Below are positions 42,801-50,230 of a stretch of 64,000 bases of DNA, in pieces. The stretch spans positions 39,627,648-39,691,647 of the forward strand of contig CM038221.1 of NCBI GenBank assembly GCA_021442155.1, written 5' to 3'. This DNA comes from Cymbidium sinense (Eukaryota; Streptophyta; Magnoliopsida; Asparagales; Orchidaceae). Position 1 is the stretch's first letter. Every line of letters begins with the position of its first letter. Made by a program: the position numbers and the translations under genes. A model generated the notes under the pieces. That model was not told the origin of the DNA, did no database searches, and worked only from the letters and a program-made list of their open reading frames with translations.

Positions 42801-45800
42801 TGCAAAAGGTAGTGACTACTCTAGCCAATAACAGAATATTGATAAGTTATCAGGTGCTCTTATCAATACGGACTATGTTATAGATCTACTAAGGATTGAA
42901 AATACACTTCAGGATATTATATCTTTAAAGGTAGAAATCTTGCATTTTGAAAAAATAAGATGTTATGGCTATATTTGGCTTCTCATTACACAACCTATGA
43001 TCCTTAATTGTGATAGTCAATTTGCTATCTAGAATGCAAGCAAATCCCATCTTCCATCTTCTCAGTATATATATATATATATATTGAAGTAGTGAAGAAC
43101 AAAAACAATTAATTGATATATTTATCCAAACGTTGTGACCTCTTTACTTTTCATCTTCTAACATGTCAAAAATTATTAATATACATGCTCCAAGTTAAGG
43201 GGAAAATATTATCATAGGAAATACTAGATGGGAAAGTATAGAATAAAAATATATTTTTAAAATTATATTATATCATATAATATATCATTATAATTGAGAA
43301 TAATCTCCTTATTTACTTTGTGTTTTCCTATCTGCCTACATAAAGGCACTAACATTCAGTCAATAAGATAAATGTGATTTCCTCCTCTAATAACAACGTG
43401 ACTTTGAGAGACCACTTGAACGATGAAGAAAAACATATTTGACAAAGAAAGGTGGCGTTTAATATTCAAAACATTGAACTGGGTTCCTAACATATATTTT
43501 TGCAGCGAATAAACAAAATACGTAACCTAAAGATAGGTATTGAATTTAAAAAATCCTTCAAATTTTCTGGTGAATTTCATGATGATGGTAAGGATGTTCA
43601 AATTAGGTGGTGCACCTTTGGGGCTTGCATTTCGGGAGAGACGGACCCTCCACAGTACTGTAAAACTGGTGATCTCCGTGAATTAATTCTTTCAGCTTGT
43701 TTCACAGCCCTATGATCCATCCATACTATGATATTTCTTCGTTCATCCCCACTAAATGAAACAGAAACTGGAGATCCATCTGCATCAACAGCAACTGCAT
43801 ACCATTCCACCATTAACTTAATGATATGAATTACATATCACATTACTATTCAAAGAAAACCAAGCAAAAATATGTCAATAAATTGAGCTTTAAGGTGACA
43901 ACCAAGAGAGCAAGTAGCTGCAAATCCTAGACTAACAACTTCCTCAGCTGTAACATCTGCTGAGGAGCATGCTGTTTTAACGGCTGCACATACTGCATGC
44001 CAGATATCTGTAGATGATTGCTGATTAGAAAAACACATGTCCAACATCAGCAATAATGCACCTCAGAATAGCAGCTTCAATATAAAGAATCTAATAAAGA
44101 TAAGGCTTTGCTACCTCAATGCAGTCCCCTTCCTTCCATATTTGTATCGGACTGCTTGCAGACCCCAACAACCTGCCTTCTTGATTGAAAAGACCTGCAA
44201 TGAGTAATAGAGAATAAGTCATAAAAAAATATATTAAAGCAAAACTTGTGAAAGATTAACAGATGAGACTCATAAAACAATCATTTTCACTAAAGCCATA
44301 ATAATGTCAGACATATTAAGATCTAGAGTTTAAAATTCAAACCAAACATATGATGTTGAAAAAAAATACAACAAACATGCAAATTTTGCAGGAAGCTATA
44401 AATCTTACAAATTATCTTCTACCTTCAATAAAAAGAAAAACATTAAAACCAAATCTAACAAAAGAATAAAGGCTTTCAACTAAAACTTAACAACTGGAAC
44501 AAAGTCACACACATGATTGAAATCTCATTTAATAGAAATGAATCAGATAGTGGAAAATCTGACAAACTCAATCTCAATTTCAACAAATAACGAAAAAAAC
44601 TAGAAAAAGTAAAGGCGGAAAAATGAAAGCTAAAAGAAGTCGCTGCATAAATCCCTTCAAAAAATTGTCTAAAGTCACATTTAATCTAGGAAATGAAACA
44701 CAGGTAATGATTTACACATCCAAAGAAATATTTTTATTCATTAGCAAATGTTACCTTTTCATGTATCAAACAATAATTTATAATTACAAAAATAACTCAA
44801 GAAACAATATAAGGAAAAGTGACAACATACGAAAACCAAGAAGTCATTGGAAAATTGTCTAGCAAAGAAGCCTCATACAACATCCCACTGGTCCTACTAG
44901 GTCAACAACAAAAACCCACAAAGAACCTAAAGTTACAATCCAGCTTAGTTCACTGAATGTCAATAGAAGAGCAATAAGGAAGTTGCAACTCTCACTCTCT
45001 ACTATGGCCCCTGAATCGATAGACTTGTAACATAAGACTCACCAACAAAAGCACCATAGAGAACCTGCAGGTCTCACATCATTTTTGTTCAGCCTGAAAA
45101 AACTCAACTATAATAAATTGTTTGGATGATATTACATAACTCTTTGATTTCCAAGAAAATATCCATATCCATGAATCATCACATGTAGATCTATTTTTCC
45201 AATTAATAAAGAACCTTTGATATCTGCCATCAAAAGTGGCATGACATCATGAACAATAACTTAAGAAGACAAAGATTAATATAATTGTCTTGGAGATATG
45301 CAATGTCTAATTAAATGGGATACCATAAGGTAGTAAACAAAAAGGAAAAAATTAAGGAATTGGTTAATGGCAAGGTTTAAATTGTACTATTAAATATTCA
45401 GGTATTTTATGTTTGCAAGGTGAAGCATAAGTTTCAGAATCAACAAAATGTGCAAACTAAAAAATATTATAGTAACATCAAAGTAACAAGTAAGAAGAAA
45501 TATATTAACACTAACATCACATCATGAAGAAATGTCATACTAATATCAAATATAAGATATCAAAATAAAAACATTACAAGTCAAAACAAATTCAACATGA
45601 TAAGGCTCTCTCCCCCACCCCCAAATCAAAGGAAGAACATAACATGCAAATTAGTCATGAGTCTTAGAAATAATTTTCTACTTCAACCCAAGTCCATTTG
45701 ACCACTCTAGATAGGTCAAATTCACCAAATGGGTTAACATGTCCCATTAGGTCAAGTGGAGTAAGAAGGAGATTTCACCATCCAAATCTCCAAAATAAAT

Positions 45801-48800
45801 TCAACATAATAATTCTCTCTCCCCAACCACCAGATCAGAATAAAAAACAATACATGCAAATATTCATAAAATAAGAAACCCCTAAAAAATAAGTATTTAG
45901 ATTTAAAAAAAGGAAAATGTTATCTTTTATTATTAAAAAGAATAAGAGATGTGATAACGGAAGAGGAGATGTTGTGGTCCTTCTGAAAGAAGAGGGCTTG
46001 GAAAGGATACCGTGACGGCGATGGCCATATAAAAAGGAGACGATGGTGAAGGTGCTACATAAAAGAGAAGCAGTCGTTAAGTCACATATATAAGTGCGTG
46101 AGACCAAACATATGATGTTGGGTCATAAGGGAAAGGAATGGAGCAAAAAAAATAAAGAAATGATAAATAATTTTTTTGTTAATATATATTATTTATATTT
46201 ATTTTTTATTTTTTAAAGCAACATAAATCCTAAATATTAGGCGCATACCTCTTCCTTTCTAAAGTGAGGACTGCCTCACAGACAGTGAGGCATATGCCAC
46301 AGATATGAAGCTATGAGATGTACATTTCATGATGAAAAATCCTAAAAAGTACTAAGAAGTGCCTTGAGGTGCGCCTCACATTATATAATTTTTAAATATA
46401 AATGCAGATCAAACATTAAAATTGAACTAATAATAGAACTTTTTAAATTTTATAATTTGTAAGAATTCATTCCAATTTATTGCATAACTTTATATGATCT
46501 TATTTTTGTTAAAGCTAATTTGTTAAGATTTCCAAGAAGAAACTGTTCTTGATTTAGTTGAGTCATTACCTTATTGTCTATTTTAAATTTCATATATCTC
46601 ATGTTCACATTTGTTATCAACTTATAATCATCCTAGTGATTGACAAGGTTCTAGCAAATGTTTTCAAGTTTTCATGCATATGAATAATATATATAATATA
46701 ATAAGATATGATGCATATAAGAATAATGATAAAATACTAATATATTATAATGAGATATGATGCATGTAATAATAGTGACAAAATGCCAATATACTTTCTA
46801 ATTAATAAACTATAAATAATTTCAAATAAAATATAAAATATTAAATTTTATATTTTTTATATTCTATGACATGTTCTTTGAATAATCACTGAACAAAACA
46901 AGATAAATCACAAAGATGTGCTATGTTTTAAGGTGTACTTATCACATGTGAACAATATCTTTAAAGAAAAGTAACCATGATGAATTACATACTTTTACAT
47001 TGAACCAAAAAGATGGAGTTTTATTTTGATAGTTTCAAACTTTGTCATTAATAAATCCACAAATATGTTCATGTAATTTGACTTTAACAATGTCTTTTTT
47101 TTAAAACTGTAAATTAAGAAATCAATAACAAAACAAGATAGATATTAGTTTGATTAGTGTTAGAGATAATTGTAGTAGATAATTCGTAAGTGACATCATC
47201 AAATTATTTAATTGATTTATCAACTTCTAAGCATATGAATTGTTCAATTTCAAAGTCAAAAATATTGAAAAGTGGTAAATTTAAGAAAAAAAAACTTGAG
47301 AATGTATTCATATTCAAGTTCAAGTTTGCATTCAAAAATGGCCTCAAATTTCATTTCATATTCAAGTTTTGACTCTTGTTTAATTTTGAAGTTTAGTTTT
47401 GAATTTAGATTCAAGAGTATATCATAGTGCAAACTCTGGAACAAGCTCCGATGTAGGTTCTAATACAAATTCAAAATTAACAAAAATAAATGCAAGATCA
47501 TTATATAGTAATAAATCTTTTTCTACATATAATTCATCTTTCAAAGAATACTCGTGAACTACAATTTTTTTCACTAGGATCAAATTTGATCATATATCAT
47601 ATTAAGCTAGCGCGTGTTTAATAGACTTAAAATATTTTTTCCTTAAAATATACCTTCTATATACTCTAACATTGAATTTAAGATCACAACATTGGATCAA
47701 AACCATCAAGAGATCAGTAAATATTATAAGAGGGATCAATGCCCAAAAAGTTTGATTTTTGGAATAAAATCCATATTACCACAGGATGAGAATGGATTTT
47801 GAAGTTTAAACTTATTGTAGACAAGCATTTTAAATTTAAAATTCTAAATAAGGTTTCTTTCTTTTGTGAAGTTGGTTTAGGAATGATAAGGTTGTTCTTT
47901 ATTTTTTAATATAATTAGTTTTAAAAATTTAAATTAAATTGCAGAGTTAGTTTAAGAGATGAGAATGTTAAATTCAAATTAATTTCTATTATAAATTTCT
48001 AATTTAAATACCATAATCCCTAAAATGAAAAGAAATCCAAAACGCTCTAAATCCTTCTTTTATATACCCTCTTGCCTTTGCTTTGCACTAGAGCAACCTC
48101 TCCAACGTAGCACATTATGGTCCTGTAGCAAAGATATTATGGTAGGTTACCAATACTGTAATAAAGTTGTTGCAATCCTCAAATTTTGTAGCACCAATGG
48201 TACTGTTCTAGAGAAACGAATTTTACTGTTTTGACTGAATGGGGTAAGGGTTTCAGGAGTAAACCAGGTCTCATAAAAGAGAGAGAGAAAGCCATTGCTT
48301 GGTTTTAAAAAAATTGGGGGAGGGAATTAATTCCTTGATAGCTCATTTGGAAACCTTAGCCCTGATCCTAGAAAATTTATTGTCAATTTCAAAAGCCTTT
48401 CGCACATCTAATAACGAATTATAATTTAGTATCAGTGCCAAGTTCCAACCCGTACTAAAATTTGATGTGAATTTTTTATATCTTATGATGGACCTAAAAG
48501 AAATTATGATCTAAGTGTCGCATCATACAATCCATATTGTAACCTAAAAAAAGGCTTGTAACTTCAACCACAGCAGATGATATTTATTGTTGTGCATGAC
48601 TCAGACAATGCCTTAAGATGGAGTAGATCATACTCTATGATGGGCCACAAAGTTTAATGTTTTGATGTAACACTAAAATAAATTGTAAAAATACAACTAC
48701 AATCTCCAGCTAACTATAATTTAAATTAAAACAAAAAATGATGTGAAATGATGTGACCTAACAAGAATGTATTTTTTGATGGTGCTTGTAGAATTAAGCT

Positions 48801-49963
48801 CCAATCAGTTAGTCATTTATTATAACATCCAAACATACATGGTAGTCTTACCTATAAAAGGGTTTAATTGAAAATTGAAGAGCAAACCTGTGGCTGCATA
48901 AACAATTTGAAGGTGGACGCTATATCCTATTGTTTCTTCTCAGAATACATAACTCACAACATTTTGTCTGATTATTACTGGATTTAAATATGATCCTTGA
49001 ATTGTAAATTATAAGAACCCAACATTTTTTTGATCCTTTCTATTCTTTAATTTGTCCCACAATGGATACTAAATCTACACATATTGGGTTGAGGTGGCCA
49101 ATGGACAGGCCAAGCCAAGTTTTATCCCAATAAAATCAGTTCAAAGATTGAACCCTAGCTCAAGCTCAGCTCGTCCCACTAATCAAATTCAGGTTTCAAA
49201 CCAAACCCAAGCCTTGTCCAGCTCAGGTAGACCATTTACAAACATTCACATTTTTCAACTAGGTTGAGCTGGGTTGCGTTAGGTGGACAGTAAGCAGTTT
49301 TTCTTATCAAACCTGACCCAAATAGATAATTAAGCAAGACCGTTTCAGATCATAAATGTTAAGCAAGCAAAAATAATTTCTGGAATGAGCCTATCGGACT
49401 CACCAAGCCCGAGCACAGAACTATGGCGAATGTATATAGAAAACAAAGCGATATTGATTAAGACAAAACCTACGTTACACGGAAGACAAGCTGAACAATA
49501 ATGAAGGCATCCGACATCAACCCATAAGAGGGCATTAACCTCTACTGGAAGGAGAATAAATGCCCTCGCAACCCACTCCAAATGCTTGGATAACTACAAT
49601 GCTTGAAAAACTTTATTTTGCATGCAACAAAAACTGGAATTATACTTAGATAATTTTGGAAGCTTTTCAAAAAAGAAGAACCGATGGATGTTTCCCTCCC
49701 CGCAAATAAAACTATTAAAAATCATATAATTGTTGCCACTTTCAGCTAATTTCAAAAAAACAATCATAAGATTAAAACAAATTTTTACACAATTAATCAA
49801 TCGTGCCTCTTTTGACAGCCTATAGCTCCTCAAAACAGTCTATGACATAATAATTTCGCGATTAAACAAGGACAAACGGCTTACCTGCTCGAGCGCTGCC
49901 AGTCCCGACGTCGACGCCGAGAAAAACGGTTCGCAGGAGGTTCTTCGCGGTGGCGGGGGCCAT
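6923..49963 (-). CDS. FGGY-family carbohydrate kinase (plant D-ribulokinase-like), 15 exons over 43 kb
   Basis: Exons, 5' to 3' on the minus strand: 49963-49885, 44194-44115, 44020-43903, 43794-43616, 31854-31772, 31637-31453, 11537-11476, 11264-11159, 11047-10930, 10778-10659, 10501-10381, 9159-9003, 7937-7865, 7789-7662, 7054-6923. Phases are continuous apart from one surplus base in exon 9, giving about 579 residues. Landmarks in order: nucleotide-binding [14 protein letters not shown] (residue ~14); [70 protein letters not shown], whose Asp is the likely catalytic base (~278); [64 protein letters not shown]; the C-terminus ends MQQLQ. The nearest family is eukaryotic FGGY (human FGGY, yeast YDR109C, Arabidopsis At4g30310), which phosphorylates ribulose-type sugars with ATP. 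Exon 9 has an extra base at 10997, so the literal reading shifts after LVCGTS. In-frame upstream ATGs at 50065 and 50053 could add 34 residues. Confidence 0.9.
7055..7661 (-). other. Intron 14 of the FGGY kinase gene, carrying MITE-like copy 2
   Basis: This 607-base intron lies between exons 14 and 15. Its 3' half (7,134-7,364) is a MITE-like repeat of the same family as 6,187-6,428. The left end is GAGATTTATATACATACCTC plus ACAATTCTTATA; the right end, on the opposite strand, is AGATTTATATACGTAGCAC plus ACAATTCTTTAC. The inverted ends match over about 45 bases with a few differences. Confidence 0.6.
7938..9002 (-). other. Intron 12 of the FGGY kinase gene
   Basis: This 1,065-base AT-rich intron is bounded by GTAGTA on the 5' side and CAG on the 3' side. 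I see no transposon protein, RNA gene or clear repeat in it. Confidence 0.6.
9160..10380 (-). other. Intron 11 of the FGGY kinase gene
   Basis: This 1,221-base intron has a segment (about 9,740-9,930) unusually rich in ATGCATGC-like words and ACATGC steps, a cryptically simple purine-pyrimidine alternating stretch. No coding remnant was recognised. Confidence 0.55.
12123..12194. repeat. 36-bp tandem duplication, two copies
   Basis: The unit starting CTCATGAAACTAGCTTGTGA occurs at 12,123 and again at 12,159, with the second copy diverging only after GGTAGAGCAA. The near identity suggests a recent slippage or replication event. Confidence 0.8.
12490..13060. repeat. Palindrome-studded dispersed repeat, copy A
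   Basis: Several ~25-base motifs recur at 60-80-base spacing. Each pairs a CACG/GCGC-type word with a complementary word across a T-rich loop: GCACGTTTTCTTAGCGTGGC (12,662), GTGCGCACTTTTCTTAGCAC (12,730), ATACGCGACTTTCTTGGCAC (12,791) and ATGCGAACCTTTATTGGCGT (12,861). The block ends CAGACTTATGTAGGGC. A related block with the same motifs in the same order lies at 37,510-38,060 in intron 4. I recognise no protein and cannot name the family. Confidence 0.55.
15030..15695. repeat. Degenerate tandem array, unit about 60 bp with ~30-bp sub-units
   Basis: The phrase CTTAYATCCATTGGAATGCC recurs with changes near 15,035, 15,122, 15,183, 15,236, 15,267, 15,329, 15,362, 15,428, 15,489, 15,550, 15,612 and 15,667. 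Between these cores lie GTGATGTTTGCATTTGCAAA-type or AACAAGTGACTAG-type linkers. Core spacings are mostly 53-68 bases, with some of about 31-33. No open frame runs through the array. It looks like an old minisatellite, possibly from a retrotransposon's non-coding region. Confidence 0.7.
16770..17529. repeat. Direct repeat, left copy (LTR-like)
   Basis: This block aligns in the same orientation with 23,078-23,741. Shared stretches in order include TATATTCAAACTCAAAT near the start, TTGTCAACTA.GG..GACTTA, CTTTAAGTTAAA, TGTCTTATCTA.TATTTCAT, CGAGAGGTCGG and a GAGCCCACA end. Divergence is substantial, with indels. The CA-terminated right end would suit an LTR, but I cannot see a clear TG start, primer-binding site or coding region between the copies that would prove an LTR pair. 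Confidence 0.55.
17911..18394 (+). repeat. Left arm of a ~480-bp inverted repeat
   Basis: The arm starts around ACACATCCAATTGAATATAA and contains AAAAGTGCATACATTCACAA and TCAAGACAATAGAAATAATA. Its reverse complement is present at 25,099-25,588, with matches across nearly the full length. The outer ends are 7.7 kb apart. Either these are the terminal inverted repeats of a large Mutator-like element, or two copies of one small element inserted in opposite orientation. No target duplication was clear. Confidence 0.7.
18395..18841 (+). pseudogene. Ty3/gypsy (Tekay/Del-like) pol 3' end: integrase C-terminus remnant
   Basis: The frame from 18,506 encodes [20 protein letters not shown], then a segment ending [20 protein letters not shown], and [12 protein letters not shown]. 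This is the canonical end of gypsy polyproteins (VHNVFHVSMLRKY, DLTYEEQPV, VKWSNH..EATWE). Upstream, in another frame, [19 protein letters not shown] is readable, so the fragment contains at least one frameshift and stops. Nothing of reverse transcriptase or RNase H remains before it; it abuts the inverted-repeat arm. Confidence 0.8.
18850..19780. other. CpG-retaining segment of unknown origin
   Basis: Between about 19,130 and 19,740 the sequence is rich in CG dinucleotides (for example CGTCGCGG, CGATATCGTCGAGG, CCGCGGCC), unlike the CpG-poor DNA around it. The short frames in it have no recognisable protein. It follows a gypsy polyprotein end, so it may be the downstream non-coding or LTR part of such an element. 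Confidence 0.45.
20080..20480 (+). pseudogene. Unrecognised gene-like fragment: acidic segment plus a membrane-span-like segment
   Basis: From 20,234 one frame reads [20 protein letters not shown] and continues to LERKYLY with a TAG at 20,375. The same frame then resumes as [20 protein letters not shown] and ends RSRKPYS at a stop at 20,477. The composition (charged stretch, then an 18-residue hydrophobic segment) and balanced base usage look like real coding sequence rather than transposon debris. I do not recognise the protein. It could be a captured or retroposed host-gene piece, as it lies within the inverted-repeat pair. Confidence 0.4.
21340..22000. repeat. Diverged tandem duplication around a (TA)n microsatellite
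   Basis: A pure TA run occupies 21,754-21,807. The segments before it (about 21,470-21,660) and after it (21,810-21,960) are diverged copies of each other, sharing ATCAAGACC, AATGCT.AATG, GATGTAGC/GCTGTAGCTTC and CTACACGGAT.ACG in the same order. Confidence 0.5.
23078..23741. repeat. Direct repeat, right copy (LTR-like)
   Basis: This is the same-orientation partner of 16,770-17,529. It begins near ACTATATTCAAACTCAAATC and ends GAGCCCACA. It lies inside the 17.9-25.6 kb inverted-repeat pair while its partner lies outside, so the two repeat systems are not simply nested. Confidence 0.5.
25099..25588 (-). repeat. Right arm of the ~480-bp inverted repeat
   Basis: Read on the minus strand, the arm begins ACATCCAAGTGAATATAAAA and runs through AAAAGTGCATACATTTATAA and TCAAGACAATAGAAATAATA, matching 17,911-18,394. 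Differences are scattered substitutions and small indels, so the arms are old. Confidence 0.7.
25888..29622 (+). mobile_element. hAT (Ac/Tam3-type) DNA transposon, decayed
   Basis: The left end CAGTGTTATTT (25,888) and the right end, on the other strand, CAGTGTTTTCAAAGCCC (29,622) share the hAT-type CAGTGTT terminus. The 8 flanking bases GCATCACT and ACATTACT agree at 6 of 8, consistent with an aged 8-bp hAT target duplication. Sub-terminal DNA at both ends is rich in AAGCG/GCGCTT words, as expected for transposase-binding regions. The interior carries a broken transposase in the same orientation. Confidence 0.75.
26680..29195 (+). pseudogene. hAT transposase remnant
   Basis: In order: a BED-like zinc-finger region ([20 protein letters not shown]) from 26,680; after a stop at 27,106, in the same frame, [20 protein letters not shown] and [20 protein letters not shown] (27,109-27,411); a DUF659-type block at 27,430-27,720 broken by stops; [20 protein letters not shown] and [20 protein letters not shown] (27,720-28,153); then [20 protein letters not shown] (28,200); and an acidic C-terminus at 28,893-29,195. 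At least four disruptions are present, so the product cannot be functional as written. Confidence 0.8.
30020..30230 (-). mobile_element. Two SINE-like units, head to tail
   Basis: On the minus strand both units contain TGGTTGAAGGAGAT-type A-box sequence followed about 30 bases later by a B-box-like GGTTTGAGCC (unit at about 30,030-30,115) or GAGTTGGAGCC (unit at about 30,145-30,225). The outer unit has an oligo-A tail, seen here as the T run at 30,118-30,136. This matches tRNA-derived SINE structure, but both copies are worn. Confidence 0.45.
30430..30785. repeat. TG-rich cryptically simple tract
   Basis: About 350 bases consist mostly of interrupted TG/TGTGTG and GCATG words (for example GTGTGTGCATGTGC, GAGAGTGTGTGAGTGC). 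The long open frame on the minus strand (Thr/His/Ile-rich) is a by-product of the repeat, not a gene. Confidence 0.7.
34386..34600 (+). pseudogene. Ty3/gypsy gag remnant
   Basis: The frame reads [20 protein letters not shown], then [20 protein letters not shown], then YAITWCD and a stop. It closely follows the gypsy gag pattern IKIKIPSFQGK.DP.AYLEWE.K.E..FDCHNYSEEKKVKLA. The remainder of the element is not seen in frame downstream. Confidence 0.75.
35030..35520 (+). mobile_element. Ty1/copia fragment: LTR end, primer-binding site and gag start
   Basis: TGGTATTAGA at 35,182-35,191 is close to the initiator-tRNA(Met) primer-binding site TGGTATCAGA of copia elements. The preceding ~150 bases look like an LTR 3' part (ATATAAGCACCAATATTAAATC). 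They match a second LTR fragment at 43.2 kb. Downstream, 35,340-35,480 reads [20 protein letters not shown] and [16 protein letters not shown], a copia gag N-terminal pattern. The element is truncated afterwards. Confidence 0.65.
35936..36254 (-). mobile_element. RTE-type LINE, 3' fragment (5'-truncated)
   Basis: On the minus strand this is the terminal part of an RTE-clade LINE, ending with GTCCCGTTGTTGTTATTATT and a short-repeat tail. It matches the 3' part of the longer copy at 57,283-58,930 (shared GGTCGGCTACATGAATCCTT, GGTCAACCTCTACCTTT and AACGGCCGACGTTTTATGTG on the plus strand). No long coding frame survives. Confidence 0.75.
37510..38060. repeat. Palindrome-studded dispersed repeat, copy B
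   Basis: Same family as 12,490-13,060. Motifs include ATGCACGCTTCTTTAACCGT (37,662), ATGCATACTTTTTTACGTGT (37,772) and ATGCACGCCTTTTCAAGTGT (37,826), with CATGTAGGGACAAC near the end. The initial GCGTGCATGAAAAGGTATAA matches copy A's CGTGCATGAAGGTATAA, so the order is conserved. Confidence 0.55.
39700..40320 (-). pseudogene. Ty1/copia gag remnant
   Basis: On the minus strand, [20 protein letters not shown] leads by a frameshift into the frame at 40,239-40,003, which reads [20 protein letters not shown] and [20 protein letters not shown]. This is the copia gag pattern W..Q.L..L.GY.L..FVDGS..P....I...DG...PNP....W...DQ. Further stops follow towards 39,700. Confidence 0.7.
40424..41900. mobile_element. 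Ty3/gypsy LTR-like block
   Basis: TTGTCACGACCCACATAAAT at 40,424 resembles the TGTCACGACCC start of many plant gypsy LTRs, and ACAGCCCATATGAAAGTAGC occurs near 41,024. The segment at 41,553-41,725 (CATATCAACTAAAC, CCAAAATTTTGATGATTGTA, AGCTATTCTTCTTTTCTTCC) is repeated at 58,930-59,098, beside gypsy integrase debris. I cannot fix the exact end. Confidence 0.5.
43200..43385 (+). mobile_element. Copia LTR fragment (possible solo LTR)
   Basis: ATCATTATAATTGAGAATAA and AAAGGCACTAACATTCAGTC match, in order and spacing, the LTR piece at 35,040-35,180 (ATCATCATAATTGAGAATAT, AAGCACCAATATTAAATC). No copia coding sequence follows, and exon 4 of the kinase gene begins about 230 bases later. Confidence 0.5.
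44195..49884 (-). other. Intron 1 of the FGGY kinase gene, 5.7 kb
   Basis: The intron runs from the donor GCAG|GTAAG after GTGSARAG to the acceptor TTGCAG|GT before [12 protein letters not shown]. It is mostly AT-rich with nothing recognised. A pair of direct repeats starts at 45,593 and 45,802 (TCAACATGATAAGGCTCTCT versus TCAACATAATAATTCTCTCT). Around 46,230-46,380 there is a block with repeated GTGAGGC/GCGCCTCAC words. Around 49,070-49,330 lie GACCCAA/AGCTCAGCTC-rich words like those of the hAT MITE at 54.1 kb. Confidence 0.7.
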
Positions 49964-50230
49964 CTCGATGCAGACTGGGAGCCCAACCCGACGAGCCGAG
50001 GGAGGAAGAAGAAGCGTTTTGTCCGAAGTGGCAGTAGATGACGCAGATTTCATCCTTATCCCCAAACGCTATTGTTTTGCTTACGTTGCTAATGCACAAT
50101 TAGTGATAATACAGTACATTACGATCAGGATTCAGGGGAAGTCAGGATTCTCCTCCTTAATACGGAGAGAACTGATTCGGAGGCCGGCCAGAACCCGCCG
50201 GAGACCGCGTGATTCACATAGCAAGATTAT
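49964..50230 (-). promoter_or_regulatory. Likely leader and proximal promoter of the FGGY kinase gene
   Basis: This is a GC- and CpG-richer patch directly upstream of the chosen start, as expected for a leader and core promoter of a plant gene. The frame stays open from 50,065, giving 34 extra residues rich in Ser, Thr, Arg and Lys, so part of it may be translated. Beyond 50,220 the sequence becomes very AT-rich, including TATATAT runs. Confidence 0.45.

Larger units (their letters stand above)
31855..43615 (-). other. Intron 4 of the FGGY kinase gene, 11.8 kb
   Basis: The exon 4 donor (CCAAAG|GTGCAC) and exon 5 acceptor (ATGCAG|CTT) define 11,761 bases at phase 0. Contents listed separately: gypsy gag (34.4 kb), copia LTR/gag (35.0-35.5 kb), RTE 3' end (35.9 kb), the palindrome-studded repeat (37.5 kb), copia gag on the minus strand (40 kb), a gypsy LTR-like block (40.4-41.9 kb) and a second copia LTR (43.2 kb). 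The 32-34.3 and 38.1-39.7 kb parts are AT-rich with nothing I recognise, apart from a (GA)n run at 32,304-32,322. Confidence 0.8.

Noticed and set aside
45835..46107. A 90-codon minus-strand frame in intron 1
   Set aside because: Phe/Leu/Ser-rich low-information sequence with no splice or domain support.
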